Assembly: GCF_007896895.1 (NCBI RefSeq)
Contig: NZ_VOGW01000028.1
Location: 66,820-106,363 of the forward strand
Direction of reading: 5' to 3'
Length of the DNA stretch: 39,544 nt
Source: Streptomyces misionensis
Lineage (GTDB): Bacteria; Actinomycetota; Actinomycetes; Streptomycetales; Streptomycetaceae
The position numbers and the translations under genes are program-made. Below the pieces are notes generated by a model. The model did not search any database and was not told the DNA's origin. It worked only from the letters and a program-made list of their open reading frames with translations. Positions 7,023 to 15,841 of this stretch are shown here, piece by piece (position 1 is the first letter of the stretch; each line of letters begins with the position of its first letter).

Positions 7023-10000
7023 GCGAGCAGGACGGCACGGTCTTCATCCAGAACCTCTCGGTGCGCGGCGGCCGGATCAACGCCGTCCAGGGTGGCGACC
7101 AGTACAACTACATCTATCGCAGCGCCCCGCCGTACCGGGTCGAGCCGTATCCCCTGGACGCCGGGACCGTCCCGCCGGGTCTGCGGCGCGTGCCCAGCCG
7201 CCTGCTGACCGCCCGCCACCGACTGGTCCCCTTCGCCCCGCGTCCCGAGCTGGACCTGCTGGAGGCGTGGCGGGACGACGCCACGCCGGGGCTCACGGTG
7301 CGGCTGCTGCACGGCGAGGGCGGCCAGGGCAAGACCCGGCTCGCCGCCGAGTTCGCCGCGCGGTCGGCCGGGGCGGGCTGGACGGTGGCGCAGGCCCGGC
7401 ACCGGAGCGAGGTCGCCTCCGCCGGCGGCGGGGACGAGACGCTGACGGTCCGCGCGCCCGGCCTGGTCATCGTCGTCGACTACGCGGAGCGCTGGCCGCT
7501 GTCCGACCTCATCACCCTGATCCGGCAGCACGGCGCCGCGGCCCGCGACCGGCTGCGCGTCCTGCTCCTCTCCCGGCCCGCCGGGGACTGGTGGCAGGAC
7601 CTGGCCCACCAGCTGTCCAAGCTCGACATCCTCGACGCCGACACCGTCCACCTGCCCGGCCTGCCGGAGCACCCCGAGGCGCGCGGCACGGTCTACACCG
7701 CGGCCAGGGACGCGTTCGCCGCCGCCCTCGGCCTCGCCGACCCCGCCGGGGTCCGGGTCTCCGCCGAGCTGGGCGACCCCGCGTTCGACCTGATGCTCGC
7801 CGTCCACATGAAGGCACTGGTGGACGTGGACGCGGCCGTGCGCGGCGTCACCCCGCCGTCCGGCCGCGACCTGGCCGCCCTGTCCACGTACCTGCTCGAC
7901 CGCGAGCACGACCACTGGCGGTCGGGCCACGACGGCGGTCGCGGACCGGTCCGCACCGGCCCGTGGGAGATGCGCCGCGCGGTGTACGTCGCCACGCTCA
8001 CCCCGCCGCTGACGGCCGACGCCGCCGCCGCGGCCCTGACCCGCAGCGCCGCCGCCGAGGCGGCCGACGCCGCACAGGTCCTGCGGGACCACGCGCGCTG
8101 CTACCCGCCGCAGACGGCGCTCACGCTCTTCGAAAGCCTCTCACCCGACCGGCTCGCCGAGGACTTCCTCGCCCTCACCCTCCCCGGCCGCGAGGACCGG
8201 TACGGCTACCACGCCACGGACCCGTGGGCCGGGGCCGCCCCGGCGATGCTGCTGGAGCACCCGCGGGACGGCCAACCGCCGCCGTACGCCCGCCAGGTGC
8301 TCACGGTGCTCGTCGAGACCGCCCGCCGCTGGCCGCACGTCGTCGACCGCCACCTCGTCCCGATGCTGCTGCACCGGCCCGCCCTCGCCCGGGCCGCCGG
8401 CGGCGCCACGCTCAGCCGCCTGTGCGACCTGGACGGCCTGCCGGACGCCGTGCTGGAGTCCGTCGCCCCGCACCTGCCGCAGGAGCGCCACGTCGACCTG
8501 GACCTTGGCGTGGCGGCCGTGACCCGGCGCATCGTCCGGCACCGGATCGGCACCAGAGACCTCGGCCCGGCCGAGCAGGCCGGACTGCTCTCCCACCTCG
8601 CCTGGCGGTACGGCAACGCGGGACTGCTGCGCGAGGCCGCCGACGCGGCGCGGGAAGCGGTGGCGCTGCGCCGCCGGACCGCCGCCGACGACACCGCCGC
8701 GCTGTCCGCGCTGGCGGACGACCTCAACGGCCTCGCCGCGCACCTCACCACCGCGGGCCGGTACGACGAGGCGGCCGAGCCCCTGCGCGAAGCCGTCGAC
8801 GCGTATCGGACGCGGGCCGCCGCGGACCGGGCCGAGCACGCCCCGGCACTGGCGATGGCGCTGAACAACCTCGGTGTCCACCTGCTGCGCACCGGCCGGC
8901 CGGCGGAAGCGGCCGAGTACGCCGCCGAGGCCGTCGAACTGCTGCGGCCACCGGCGGCGGGCGACCCCGGGACGCACCTGCCCACGCTGGCGACCGCGCT
9001 GACCAACCTGAGCAACGCGCTGTCCCGGTGCGGGCGCCTGGACGAGGGCGTACGCGCCGTGCGCGAAGCGCTGGAGCTCCACCGACGGCTGGCCGGCGCC
9101 GACCGGATGCGGTACCTGCCCGACCTCGCGATGACGCTGCTCGACGGCGGCCAGTGGCTGATGGCCGCCGACCGGTCGGCGCAGGCCCGCGAGGCCACCG
9201 AGGAGGCCGTGCGCCTGTACCGCGAACTCGCCGACGCCAACCCGGCGGCCCACCTCCCGCACCTGGCCATGGCCTGGGACAACCTCGGCAACGTCCTCGC
9301 CCGGCTGGAGCGGCCCGAGGACGCCCTGGAGGCCACCCGCAAGGGCCTGGAGATACGCGAACGGCTCACGGCCGCCGACCCGGAGCGCCACCGGGCCGAC
9401 CGGGCACGGTCGCTGACCAACCTCAGCATCCGCCTCTCCCAGCTCGCACGACCGCACGACGGCCTCGCACCCGCAAAGCAGGCGGTCGAGCTCTGGCGCC
9501 CGATCGCCGCCGCCGGTCCCGTGCATCTTCCCGACCACGCGACCGCCCTGCACGCCCTGGACCACTGGCTCACCCGGGAGGGCCGCCACGAGGAGGCCCT
9601 GGACGCCGCCGAGGAACTGCTCGCCGTGCGGCGCCGGCTGGCCGAAGCCGACGCGTCGCAGACGTCCGCGCTCGCCACCGCCCTGCACTCCGTGGGCGCC
9701 CGTCTCGCCGGTGCCGATCGCCGGGAGCGGGCCATGGCCCACCTCACCGAGGCCGTCGGCCTGCGCCGCGGGCTCGCGCGGACCGGGACGGCCGCCGACG
9801 CGTCAGCGCTGCTCGACTCCGTGAACCTGCTGGGCACCCTGCTGGTCGGGACAGGCCGGGCACCGGAGGCGGTACGCATGTCCGCCGGTGCCCTGCTCAC
9901 CCTGGAGGAGCCCGCCCGCACCGATCCGGATTCCTACCGTCCGCACCTGGCGACGGCGGCGACCCTCGTCGGCATCAGGCTCTCGGAGGCCGGTCGGCCG

Positions 10001-10309
10001 GAGCACGCCGTCCAGTCCCTGGACATGGCGCTGCTGATGCTCCGCCGGCTGGCCGAGGCGGACTCGGCGTACCTCCCGCAGTTCGCCAACGTGCTGCGCA
10101 TCCTCGCCCTGGTCCGGGTCGGCGCCGGCATCGAGCTGGAGCCGGCCCTCCAGGCGAGTACCGAGGCCGTGCGCATCGCCCGCGGGATCTCGGAGCACCT
10201 CCCTCCGGAATCGCCCCTGCTCGCCGACGCCCTGACCGCCCACTCCCTGGTGCTTGAGGCCCTCGGCGGGGACGCCCCGGCGGGGGCCGCGCCGGCGGAG
10301 GACGCCTGA
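7019..10309 (+). CDS. STAND/NLR-like P-loop NTPase with TPR sensor and N-terminal RHIM-like motif
   Basis: A 1096-residue protein with NLR-like architecture. At the N-terminus, residues 20-30 (INAVQGGDQYN) form a short motif matching the C-terminus of the preceding protein. The NTPase domain has a P-loop GEGGQGKT (99-106), a Walker B strand LVIVVDYAE (149-157) and a sensor-1-like strand VLLLSR (181-186). A helical middle region reaches about residue 510. Then come roughly ten TPR-like repeats of about 50 residues (515-1085) with the recurring pattern LA.AL.NLG..L...GR..EA...EAVEL. It has no catalytic effector domain of its own, which fits recruitment of the separately encoded small protein through the shared motif. 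By analogy with STAND proteins, ligand binding to the TPRs would drive ATP-dependent oligomerisation. Start overlap ATGA with the upstream gene. Confidence 0.88.
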   Translation: MSEQDGTVFIQNLSVRGGRINAVQGGDQYNYIYRSAPPYRVEPYPLDAGTVPPGLRRVPSRLLTARHRLVPFAPRPELDLLEAWRDDATPGLTVRLLHGEGGQGKTRLAAEFAARSAGAGWTVAQARHRSEVASAGGGDETLTVRAPGLVIVVDYAERWPLSDLITLIRQHGAAARDRLRVLLLSRPAGDWWQDLAHQLSKLDILDADTVHLPGLPEHPEARGTVYTAARDAFAAALGLADPAGVRVSAELGDPAFDLMLAVHMKALVDVDAAVRGVTPPSGRDLAALSTYLLDREHDHWRSGHDGGRGPVRTGPWEMRRAVYVATLTPPLTADAAAAALTRSAAAEAADAAQVLRDHARCYPPQTALTLFESLSPDRLAEDFLALTLPGREDRYGYHATDPWAGAAPAMLLEHPRDGQPPPYARQVLTVLVETARRWPHVVDRHLVPMLLHRPALARAAGGATLSRLCDLDGLPDAVLESVAPHLPQERHVDLDLGVAAVTRRIVRHRIGTRDLGPAEQAGLLSHLAWRYGNAGLLREAADAAREAVALRRRTAADDTAALSALADDLNGLAAHLTTAGRYDEAAEPLREAVDAYRTRAAADRAEHAPALAMALNNLGVHLLRTGRPAEAAEYAAEAVELLRPPAAGDPGTHLPTLATALTNLSNALSRCGRLDEGVRAVREALELHRRLAGADRMRYLPDLAMTLLDGGQWLMAADRSAQAREATEEAVRLYRELADANPAAHLPHLAMAWDNLGNVLARLERPEDALEATRKGLEIRERLTAADPERHRADRARSLTNLSIRLSQLARPHDGLAPAKQAVELWRPIAAAGPVHLPDHATALHALDHWLTREGRHEEALDAAEELLAVRRRLAEADASQTSALATALHSVGARLAGADRRERAMAHLTEAVGLRRGLARTGTAADASALLDSVNLLGTLLVGTGRAPEAVRMSAGALLTLEEPARTDPDSYRPHLATAATLVGIRLSEAGRPEHAVQSLDMALLMLRRLAEADSAYLPQFANVLRILALVRVGAGIELEPALQASTEAVRIARGISEHLPPESPLLADALTAHSLVLEALGGDAPAGAAPAEDA

Positions 10310-10492
10310 CCCGGCCCGTCCTCCCCGGCCCCCTGCGCAACACCGGTCGGCACCGTGTCGGTGGGATGTCGGCGGCCCGGTGGGGCTGTCGGTGCCGTAC
10401 CGGCGAAATGTCGGTGCCCGCCGCCACAGTGGACGACGAGTCGCCCGGCGCGCAGCCGCGACCGTCCGCACCAGCAAGGGAGCCCCGTCGCC

Positions 10493-11440
10493 ATGTCGTC
10501 CGCATCCACCAACCCGCCCTGGAACGTCGCACGGCCGCCGCGCGCCGAGGGGAGCACCTTCCTGGTCACCGGCGGCAACGCCGGCATCGGTTACTTCGTC
10601 GCGGAGCAGCTGTCGGCGTCCGGGGCGACGGTCGTGCTCGGCAGCCGAAGCCCGGCGAAGGCCGAGACCGCGATGGCCTCGATACGCGCACGCGTTCCCG
10701 GCGCGCGGCTGCGGGCCGTGCGGCTGGACCTCGCCGACCTCTCGACGCTGCGACCAGCGGTGGAATCACTGGAGGTCGACCGTCTCGACGCGGTGGTCCA
10801 CAACGCCGGTGTCGCGCTCGACGACCCGCCGCGCAGGGAGACGGGGGAGGGCCACGAGCTGATGTTCGGCACGAACCACCTCGGGCACTTCGCGCTGACC
10901 CGGTGGCTGATGCCGCTGCTGTCGGCCGCACCGGCGGCCCGCGTCGTGACCATGGGCAGCTTCGCGGCGAAGTCGGAGCGGCTGGACCTGGCGGACCTGC
11001 AGTCCCGGAAGGACTACCGGCCCAAACGCACCTACGCCCGCTCCAAGCTGGCGCAGATGTACTTCTGCCTCGAACTCGACCGCCGCCTGCGCGCCGCCGG
11101 CAGCACGGTGGCGAGCGTGCTGGTCCATCCCGGCGGCGCGCTGGACTCCCTCACCCCGGCACGCCCGCCGGTCCATGTGCGGACGGCCGGCGCACGGCTG
11201 GGCGCGGCACCCGCGGCCCTCCTCGTCCAGGGCAAGCACGCCGGCGCGTGGCCCGCGGTCCGGGCGGTGCTCGACCCGGCCGTGCGCGGAGGCGAGATGT
11301 GGGAGCCGCGCGTCTTCGGCCTGCGCGGCGAACCCCGGCGCGCACCGGTGTGGAACCACCTCACCGACACCCGGGTGGCGACACGGTTGTGGGACGCGAG
11401 CCGCGACCTGACCGGCGTCGACCCCGGGCCACAGCACTAG
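10493..11440 (+). CDS. Short-chain dehydrogenase/reductase
   Basis: A 315-residue SDR. It has the Rossmann cofactor motif TGGNAGIG (26-33), NAG (104-106), the catalytic Ser at about 156 and the YARSK pair (Y181, K185). Arginine in SRSP at the end of beta-2 (R52) suggests NADP(H) preference. The size and the GTNHLGHFALT segment place it with the retinol dehydrogenase-like/WW-domain-oxidoreductase-like SDRs. AAGGGAG precedes the ATG at 10493. It converges on the TetR gene that sits between it and a second SDR. The two SDRs are distant paralogues, so they may act in the same unknown pathway. The substrate cannot be told. Confidence 0.88.
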   Translation: MSSASTNPPWNVARPPRAEGSTFLVTGGNAGIGYFVAEQLSASGATVVLGSRSPAKAETAMASIRARVPGARLRAVRLDLADLSTLRPAVESLEVDRLDAVVHNAGVALDDPPRRETGEGHELMFGTNHLGHFALTRWLMPLLSAAPAARVVTMGSFAAKSERLDLADLQSRKDYRPKRTYARSKLAQMYFCLELDRRLRAAGSTVASVLVHPGGALDSLTPARPPVHVRTAGARLGAAPAALLVQGKHAGAWPAVRAVLDPAVRGGEMWEPRVFGLRGEPRRAPVWNHLTDTRVATRLWDASRDLTGVDPGPQH

Positions 11441-11511
11441 CGCGAGGCGCATGAGCCCTGACCGGCGGGAGCGTGGCCGGGCGGGTGGGGGCGAGGTGCG
11501 GCCGGGGCCGC

Positions 11512-12084
11512 TCAGCGCGTCAGGAGATCGATGGCGACCTTCAGCCGTGCGAGGAAGAACTCCCGTGACGGCGCCTGGTGCTTGAGGCCGATCGAGGTGC
11601 TGATCATCGTCTGCGCGACGGCCGGCGCCGCGTCTCGTCCCGCCTCCGCGGCGATCGCGTCGGTGACCAGTTCCTCGAAACGCCGTGGCGCGGTCTCGGC
11701 CGTCTCGCCGAGCAGCTCGGGGTTGGCCTCGATGACCTCCGCGACATCCCGTGTCAACGGGCCGACGTAGCGGCCCGCCCACTGGTCGAACGCTTCGAGG
11801 AGCCGCTCCGGCAGGGGGCGTCCGGTGTCGGCCAGGACGTGTTCGACCGCGGCGATGTCGCGCTCCAGGGCCTGGGTGACCGCGGCACGGAACAGGGCCT
11901 CCTTCGAGGAGAAGAGGAAGTAGAGCCCCGGCCGGGAGATCCGCGCCGCCTGTGCCACCGCCTCCATCGAGGTCTTGCGGTAGCCGAAGCGGGCGAACGT
12001 GGTCAGGGCGGCGTCCAGCACCGTGGTCCGCCGGTCGCTGTCGGCGACCGGGGAGGAGGGGTGACCGGCATCGGGGCTGCGCAT
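11512..12084 (-). CDS. TetR-family transcriptional regulator
   Basis: A 190-residue regulator. The TetR DNA-binding domain is at about residues 17-65 (TVLDAALTTFARFGYRKTSMEAVAQAARISRPGLYFLFSSKEALFRA), followed by a variable helical ligand domain. It is divergent from an SDR gene starting at 12148, with a palindrome in the 63-base gap. The ATG at 12084 lacks a Shine-Dalgarno sequence. A TANNNT -10 element (TATGCT, 12096-12091) lies six bases before the ATG, so the transcript is probably leaderless. It likely represses itself and the divergent SDR. Confidence 0.9.
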   Translation of the reverse strand: MRSPDAGHPSSPVADSDRRTTVLDAALTTFARFGYRKTSMEAVAQAARISRPGLYFLFSSKEALFRAAVTQALERDIAAVEHVLADTGRPLPERLLEAFDQWAGRYVGPLTRDVAEVIEANPELLGETAETAPRRFEELVTDAIAAEAGRDAAPAVAQTMISTSIGLKHQAPSREFFLARLKVAIDLLTR

Positions 12085-12090
12085 GGAACG

Positions 12091-12096
12091 AGCATA
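12091..12096 (-). promoter_or_regulatory. -10 element for leaderless TetR transcript
   Basis: TATGCT on the minus strand ends six bases before the ATG at 12084. That places the transcription start at or next to the A of ATG. No consensus -35 is evident. Confidence 0.4.
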
Positions 12097-12110
12097 CGAG
12101 TGGCATACGT

Positions 12111-12140
12111 ACTATACAAATGAAGTTCGCTCTGTATAGT
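12111..12140. promoter_or_regulatory. TetR operator overlapping the SDR promoter
   Basis: Perfect inverted repeat ACTATACA (12111-12118) and TGTATAGT (12133-12140), with a 14-base spacer, in the TetR/SDR gap. The right arm contains TATAGT (12135-12140), a good -10 hexamer whose end is seven bases before the SDR ATG at 12148. Repressor bound here would block that promoter. Two GCATACG copies (12092-12098, 12103-12109) lie beside it and may be extra sites. Confidence 0.65.
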
Positions 12141-12147
12141 CCTGGCC

Positions 12148-13119
12148 ATGGTCAAGTCTGCGCTCATCTCCACCCCGTTCACCGCCGCGAGCACCGCGGA
12201 CGACGTACTGCGAGGCATCGATCTGACCGGCGTGCGCGCCATAGTGACGGGTGGTTCCTCCGGAATCGGGGGCGAGACCGCTCGCGCGTTGACCGCCGCC
12301 GGGGCCGAGGTCACCCTCGCCGTCCGGAACACCACCGCGGGCACCACCGTCGCCGAGGCGATCGCGCGGTCCACCGGAAGACCCCGGCCCCGAGTGGCCC
12401 GGCTCGACCTCGCCGACAGGGCGACCGTCGCACGATTCGTCGACGCGTGGCGCGGTCCGCTGCACCTGCTGATCAACAACGCGGGCGTGGTCACCGGTGG
12501 CCTCGAACGGACCCGTGAGGGCTGGGAGCTGCAGTTCGCGACCAACCACCTCGGCCATTTCGCCCTCGCCACCGGCCTGCACGACGCCCTGGCCCGGGGA
12601 GCCCGCGACCGCGACGGGGCCCGGATCGTCTCGGTGAGTTCGACCGCGCACATGCGAGCAGGCATCGACTTCGACGACCTTCACTTCGCCCGCCGCGACT
12701 ACGACCCGCAGATCGCCTACGCGCGGTCGAAGACGGCGAACTCCCTGTTCGCCGTCGAGGCCACCCGGCTGTGGGCACCGGACGGGATCGTCGCCAACGC
12801 CGTGAACCCCGGAGGTGTCGCCACGGGACTGCAACGGAACTTCACGCCGCGGCAGAGGCGGTCGCTCGACGCGGCCGAGGCCGCCGGTGTCTTCACGTAC
12901 AAGACGGTCGAGCAGGGGGCCGTGACCAGCCTCGTCGCGGCCGTCTTCCCGGCCTTCGGCCACTCCGGCGGTCATTACCTCGACGACGGGCAGGAGGCTT
13001 ACCCCGTCCCGAACGACGCCGACCTCGCGCGCCACCCCCACGGCGTCAAGGAATGGGCGCTCGACCCCGCCCTCGCGGAGCGCCTCTGGGCGGTCTCGAC
13101 CGGTCTCCTGCGCGCTTGA
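12148..13119 (+). CDS. Short-chain dehydrogenase/reductase, TetR-controlled
   Basis: A 323-residue SDR with TGGSSGIG (34-41), NNAG (110-113), catalytic SS at 164-165 and YARSK (Y191, K195). Arg60 after beta-2 suggests NADP(H). The C-terminal region (FGHSGGHYLDDGQEA) is typical of the retinol-dehydrogenase-like SDR group. The gene begins directly downstream of TATAGT-N7 with no ribosome binding site, so its mRNA is probably leaderless. The divergent TetR gene and intervening palindrome indicate induction by a small molecule, possibly its substrate. Confidence 0.9.
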   Translation: MVKSALISTPFTAASTADDVLRGIDLTGVRAIVTGGSSGIGGETARALTAAGAEVTLAVRNTTAGTTVAEAIARSTGRPRPRVARLDLADRATVARFVDAWRGPLHLLINNAGVVTGGLERTREGWELQFATNHLGHFALATGLHDALARGARDRDGARIVSVSSTAHMRAGIDFDDLHFARRDYDPQIAYARSKTANSLFAVEATRLWAPDGIVANAVNPGGVATGLQRNFTPRQRRSLDAAEAAGVFTYKTVEQGAVTSLVAAVFPAFGHSGGHYLDDGQEAYPVPNDADLARHPHGVKEWALDPALAERLWAVSTGLLRA

Positions 13120-13485
13120 TCCGCACTCACGCAGCCGGGCGATCCAATTCCGTCCATCACCTTGTGCCGCCAAGGAATTGCCGATAACCCTGACGCTGCA
13201 CCATGCCCACGCCATTCCCGACCCCGCACCGGCCCCGTCCGTCCCCCCTCCACCACGGGACACGCATGGACCAGAACTCCACCCCGGACCCGGCAGGACC
13301 GCCCGGCGGCACCCTCGGGGCGTCGAGCGGCACCGGAAGCGCGGGCGGGGCGGGCGCCGGTGCCGCGGCTTCGTTCCCGTGGCGTGGGACGTGCTGATCC
13401 ACCCGCTGGTGGGCGCCGCTCCAGCCCCCCATGCCACGCGTACACGGAACCAGACCCCGTGCACCGGGACAGAGAGGAACCGACC
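13120..13485. other. 366-base gap before the PLP enzyme gene
   Basis: No convincing gene was found. The first 70 bases are comparatively AT-rich. They hold nested inverted repeats: CAATTCC (13145-13151) with GGAATTG (13174-13180), and inside these CCTTG (13160-13164) with CAAGG (13171-13175). They may form the SDR terminator or a regulatory structure for the downstream gene. The rest is GC-rich and featureless. A 43-codon frame at 13266-13397 has no ribosome binding site and is not called. Confidence 0.4.
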
Positions 13486-14997
13486 GTGCCCCGTGAGTCC
13501 GGCGAGACCACCGAGCCGACCGCCCGCGCCATCCGTGCCACGACCACGCCGGCCGCCGGCCGTCCGGCCGACCAGCTGCTGGCCGAACTGCGGGGCCTGC
13601 GCGCCGCGGACGCACCGACCCGTGGCGGCCGGACGTTCGCCTACGTCTACGACGCCGGCCTGCCCGACGTCGACGAGCTGGCGGCCGCCGCGTACGGCGT
13701 GTTCGCCACGGTCAACGGCCTGGACCCGACGGTCTTCCCGAGCGTCGCCCGGCTGGAGAACGACGTGGTGCGCGCGGTCTCCGCGGTCCTCGGAGTGCCC
13801 GGCGCGCAGGGCAGTTTCACCAGTGGCGGCACGGAGTCGATCCTGCTGGCCGTGAAGACCGCGCGGGACCACGCCCGAGCCGTGCGCGGGGTGACCCGGC
13901 CGCAGCTGGTGCTGCCCTCGACGGCGCACGCGGCCTTCCACAAGGCGGCCCACTACCTGGGGTTGGAGACGGTGGTGGTCCCGGTCGACCCGCTGACGTT
14001 CCGCGCCGACGCGTCGGCCGTCGCGGACTCGGTCACCGACCGGACCGCCCTGGTGGTCGCGTCGGCGCCGTCGTACGCGCACGGGGTGGTGGACCCCGTG
14101 GCCGACATCGCCGCGGCTGCCGCCGAGCGGGGCGTGCTGTGCCATGTCGACGCGTGCATAGGCGGCTGGTTCCTGCCGTTCCTCGCCCGGGCGGGCCGCC
14201 CCGTCGAACCGTTCGGCCTCTCGGTCCCGGGCGTCACCTCGCTCTCGGTGGACCTGCACAAGTACGGCTACGCCGACAAGGGGGCCTCGGTCGTCCTGTA
14301 CCGGGACGCCGAGCTGCGGCGCCACCAGTACTTCGCGTACGCGGGCTGGCCCGGCTACCCGGTGGTCAACCCCACCGCGCAGGGCACCAAGTCCGGCGGG
14401 CTGCTCGCGCAGGCATGGGCGGTGCTGCACCACCTCGGCCACGACGGGTACACCGCGCTCGCCCGCCGCGTGGCGCAGGCCGCCGACCGGCTGCTCCCCG
14501 GGCTGCGGGGGACCGACGGCGTCCGGGTGCTCGGCGACCCGGCGGGCAGCCTGATCGCGTTCACCGTGCTCGGTCCCGCCGGCACCCCCGATCTGGGACT
14601 GGTGCTGCACGTGGCGGACGAGATGCGGGAGCGCGGCTGGTACCTCCAGCCGCAGCTCTCCTGCGACGGTCTCCCGCCCAACCTGCACCTGACGCTCACC
14701 CCGGCGACCAGCGACCGGGTCGGGCCGCTCCTCGCGGACCTGGCCGAGTCGGTGACGGCGGCGCGCGCGTGCGAACCGGTGACCGTGGATCCGGCACTGG
14801 CCGAACTGGCCGCCACGCTCGACCCCGACACCCTCACGCCCGAGGACGTCGCCGGGTTCCTGGCCTTCGCGGGCCTGGACGGCGATCAGGGCCTGCCGTC
14901 ACGGACGGCACCGGTGCTGGCCCTGCTGGACGCCCTGCCGCCCCGGCTGAAGGAGCGGATGCTGACGGAGTTCATCGGTTCGCTCTTCCGTATCTGA
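13486..14997 (+). CDS. PLP-dependent group II decarboxylase / sphingosine-phosphate lyase-like enzyme
   Basis: A 503-residue fold-type I PLP enzyme. It has the phosphate-binding segment TSGGTES (112-118), HVDACIGGW with the pyridine-binding Asp at 222, and SVDLHKYGYADKG with the PLP lysine at about 259. The overall order (YDAGLPDVDELAAAAYGVF at the start, LHLTLTP near the end) matches the bacterial group resembling sphingosine-1-phosphate lyase and glutamate decarboxylase. I chose the GTG at 13486 because AGAGAGGAA precedes it and the frame further upstream reads as non-coding. It stands alone, ending 22 bases from the convergent APH gene. It is either a carbon-carbon lyase or a decarboxylase; sequence alone does not separate these. 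Confidence 0.85.
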   Translation: MPRESGETTEPTARAIRATTTPAAGRPADQLLAELRGLRAADAPTRGGRTFAYVYDAGLPDVDELAAAAYGVFATVNGLDPTVFPSVARLENDVVRAVSAVLGVPGAQGSFTSGGTESILLAVKTARDHARAVRGVTRPQLVLPSTAHAAFHKAAHYLGLETVVVPVDPLTFRADASAVADSVTDRTALVVASAPSYAHGVVDPVADIAAAAAERGVLCHVDACIGGWFLPFLARAGRPVEPFGLSVPGVTSLSVDLHKYGYADKGASVVLYRDAELRRHQYFAYAGWPGYPVVNPTAQGTKSGGLLAQAWAVLHHLGHDGYTALARRVAQAADRLLPGLRGTDGVRVLGDPAGSLIAFTVLGPAGTPDLGLVLHVADEMRERGWYLQPQLSCDGLPPNLHLTLTPATSDRVGPLLADLAESVTAARACEPVTVDPALAELAATLDPDTLTPEDVAGFLAFAGLDGDQGLPSRTAPVLALLDALPPRLKERMLTEFIGSLFRI

Positions 14998-15019
14998 CCC
15001 TGCGCCGGGCCTGGCAGCC

Positions 15020-15766
15020 TCACATCCGGGATCTCAGGACGTCGACCTCACAGCCCGGCGCGAACGGGTCGAAGCCGTGCTCGACCAGCCAGCGAACCCC
15101 CAGCAGGCTGCGCAATGACCACCACGCGTGGATCACGTCGAGGTCGACGCCGGTGCCGTAACCGGCGACGACGTCGCCGAGGTGCTCCTCGTGTCCGAGC
15201 GTCAGCGTGGCGAGGTCGAACAGGCCGTCACCCCGGCCCGCCTCGGACCAGTCGATGATGCCCGTGATCTCGTCGCCGTCGACGAACACATGAGCGATCT
15301 GGAGGTCGCCGTGCGTGAACACCGGGGTCCACGGCCGGAGCGCGGCCTCGGCGACCCGACGATTGCGGGTGACCAGGTCGGCGGGCAGGACGCGGTTCGC
15401 CACGAGCCACGCGCACTCGCCGTCGAGTTCCGCCGCCAGCTCGTCGCGGTCCCGGCCCGCCCGGCCGGGCCAGGGCGGCAACGGCGCGTCGTGCAACTTC
15501 CGGACGGCGGCCCCGGCTGCGGCCCACGCCGCCGGGGACGAGGGCGACGGCTCGCCGAGGCGGCCGAGCGCCCTCCCCGGGACCGCGGCGATCGCGAGCA
15601 CGGGCGGCTCGCGCCACAGGAGCTTCGGGGTCGGGACCGGCGCCAGGGCCATCGCCTCGACCTCGACGTCGATGCGCGCCTGATCCGCGTCCACTTTCAG
15701 GAACACGTCACCGACGCGCAGGGTCGCGCGCTCGGAATGGGCAACGACGACTTCGACCTCATCCAT
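15020..15766 (-). CDS. Aminoglycoside phosphotransferase (APH)-family kinase
   Basis: A 248-residue kinase-like protein. The APH catalytic loop is HGDLQIAHVF (152-161) with catalytic Asp154. The position usually held by Asn is His159, a variant I recall from actinomycete APH-like proteins. The metal-binding DFG equivalent is IDWSEAG with Asp172. Lys24 in VFLKVDA is the probable ATP-binding lysine. The protein is slightly shorter than typical antibiotic kinases. Family members phosphorylate aminoglycosides, macrolides, choline or homoserine; nothing here points to a substrate. It lies 75 bases downstream of the 112-residue hypothetical and may be co-transcribed with it. Confidence 0.85.
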   Translation of the reverse strand: MDEVEVVVAHSERATLRVGDVFLKVDADQARIDVEVEAMALAPVPTPKLLWREPPVLAIAAVPGRALGRLGEPSPSSPAAWAAAGAAVRKLHDAPLPPWPGRAGRDRDELAAELDGECAWLVANRVLPADLVTRNRRVAEAALRPWTPVFTHGDLQIAHVFVDGDEITGIIDWSEAGRGDGLFDLATLTLGHEEHLGDVVAGYGTGVDLDVIHAWWSLRSLLGVRWLVEHGFDPFAPGCEVDVLRSRM

Positions 15767-15841
15767 GGGCGGCCATCCGGGGGTTGACGAAAGGAGCCAG
15801 GGTTCGCGGCATCGGAGGTGAGCCCGGCACGGCCGTCGTGA

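Noticed and set aside
7003..10257. Alternative plus-strand frame covering the NLR gene
   Set aside because: Arg/Pro/Gly-rich shadow. The frame starting at 7019 carries the P-loop, Walker B and TPR pattern.
10310..10492. Repeated TGTCGG(T/C) elements after the NLR gene as an iteron-like array
   Set aside because: Irregular spacing and GC-rich context; only short partial repeats, not enough to claim a regulatory or replication site.
13203..13397. Short plus-strand frame in the gap before the PLP enzyme
   Set aside because: No ribosome binding site, low-complexity Gly/Ala/Ser/Pro translation, no recognisable feature.
12112..14688. Very long open frame on the minus strand opposite the SDR and PLP enzyme genes
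   Set aside because: It lies antisense to two clear enzymes, has no domain pattern and is Gly/Arg/Asp-rich low-complexity translation, as expected from GC-rich shadow frames.
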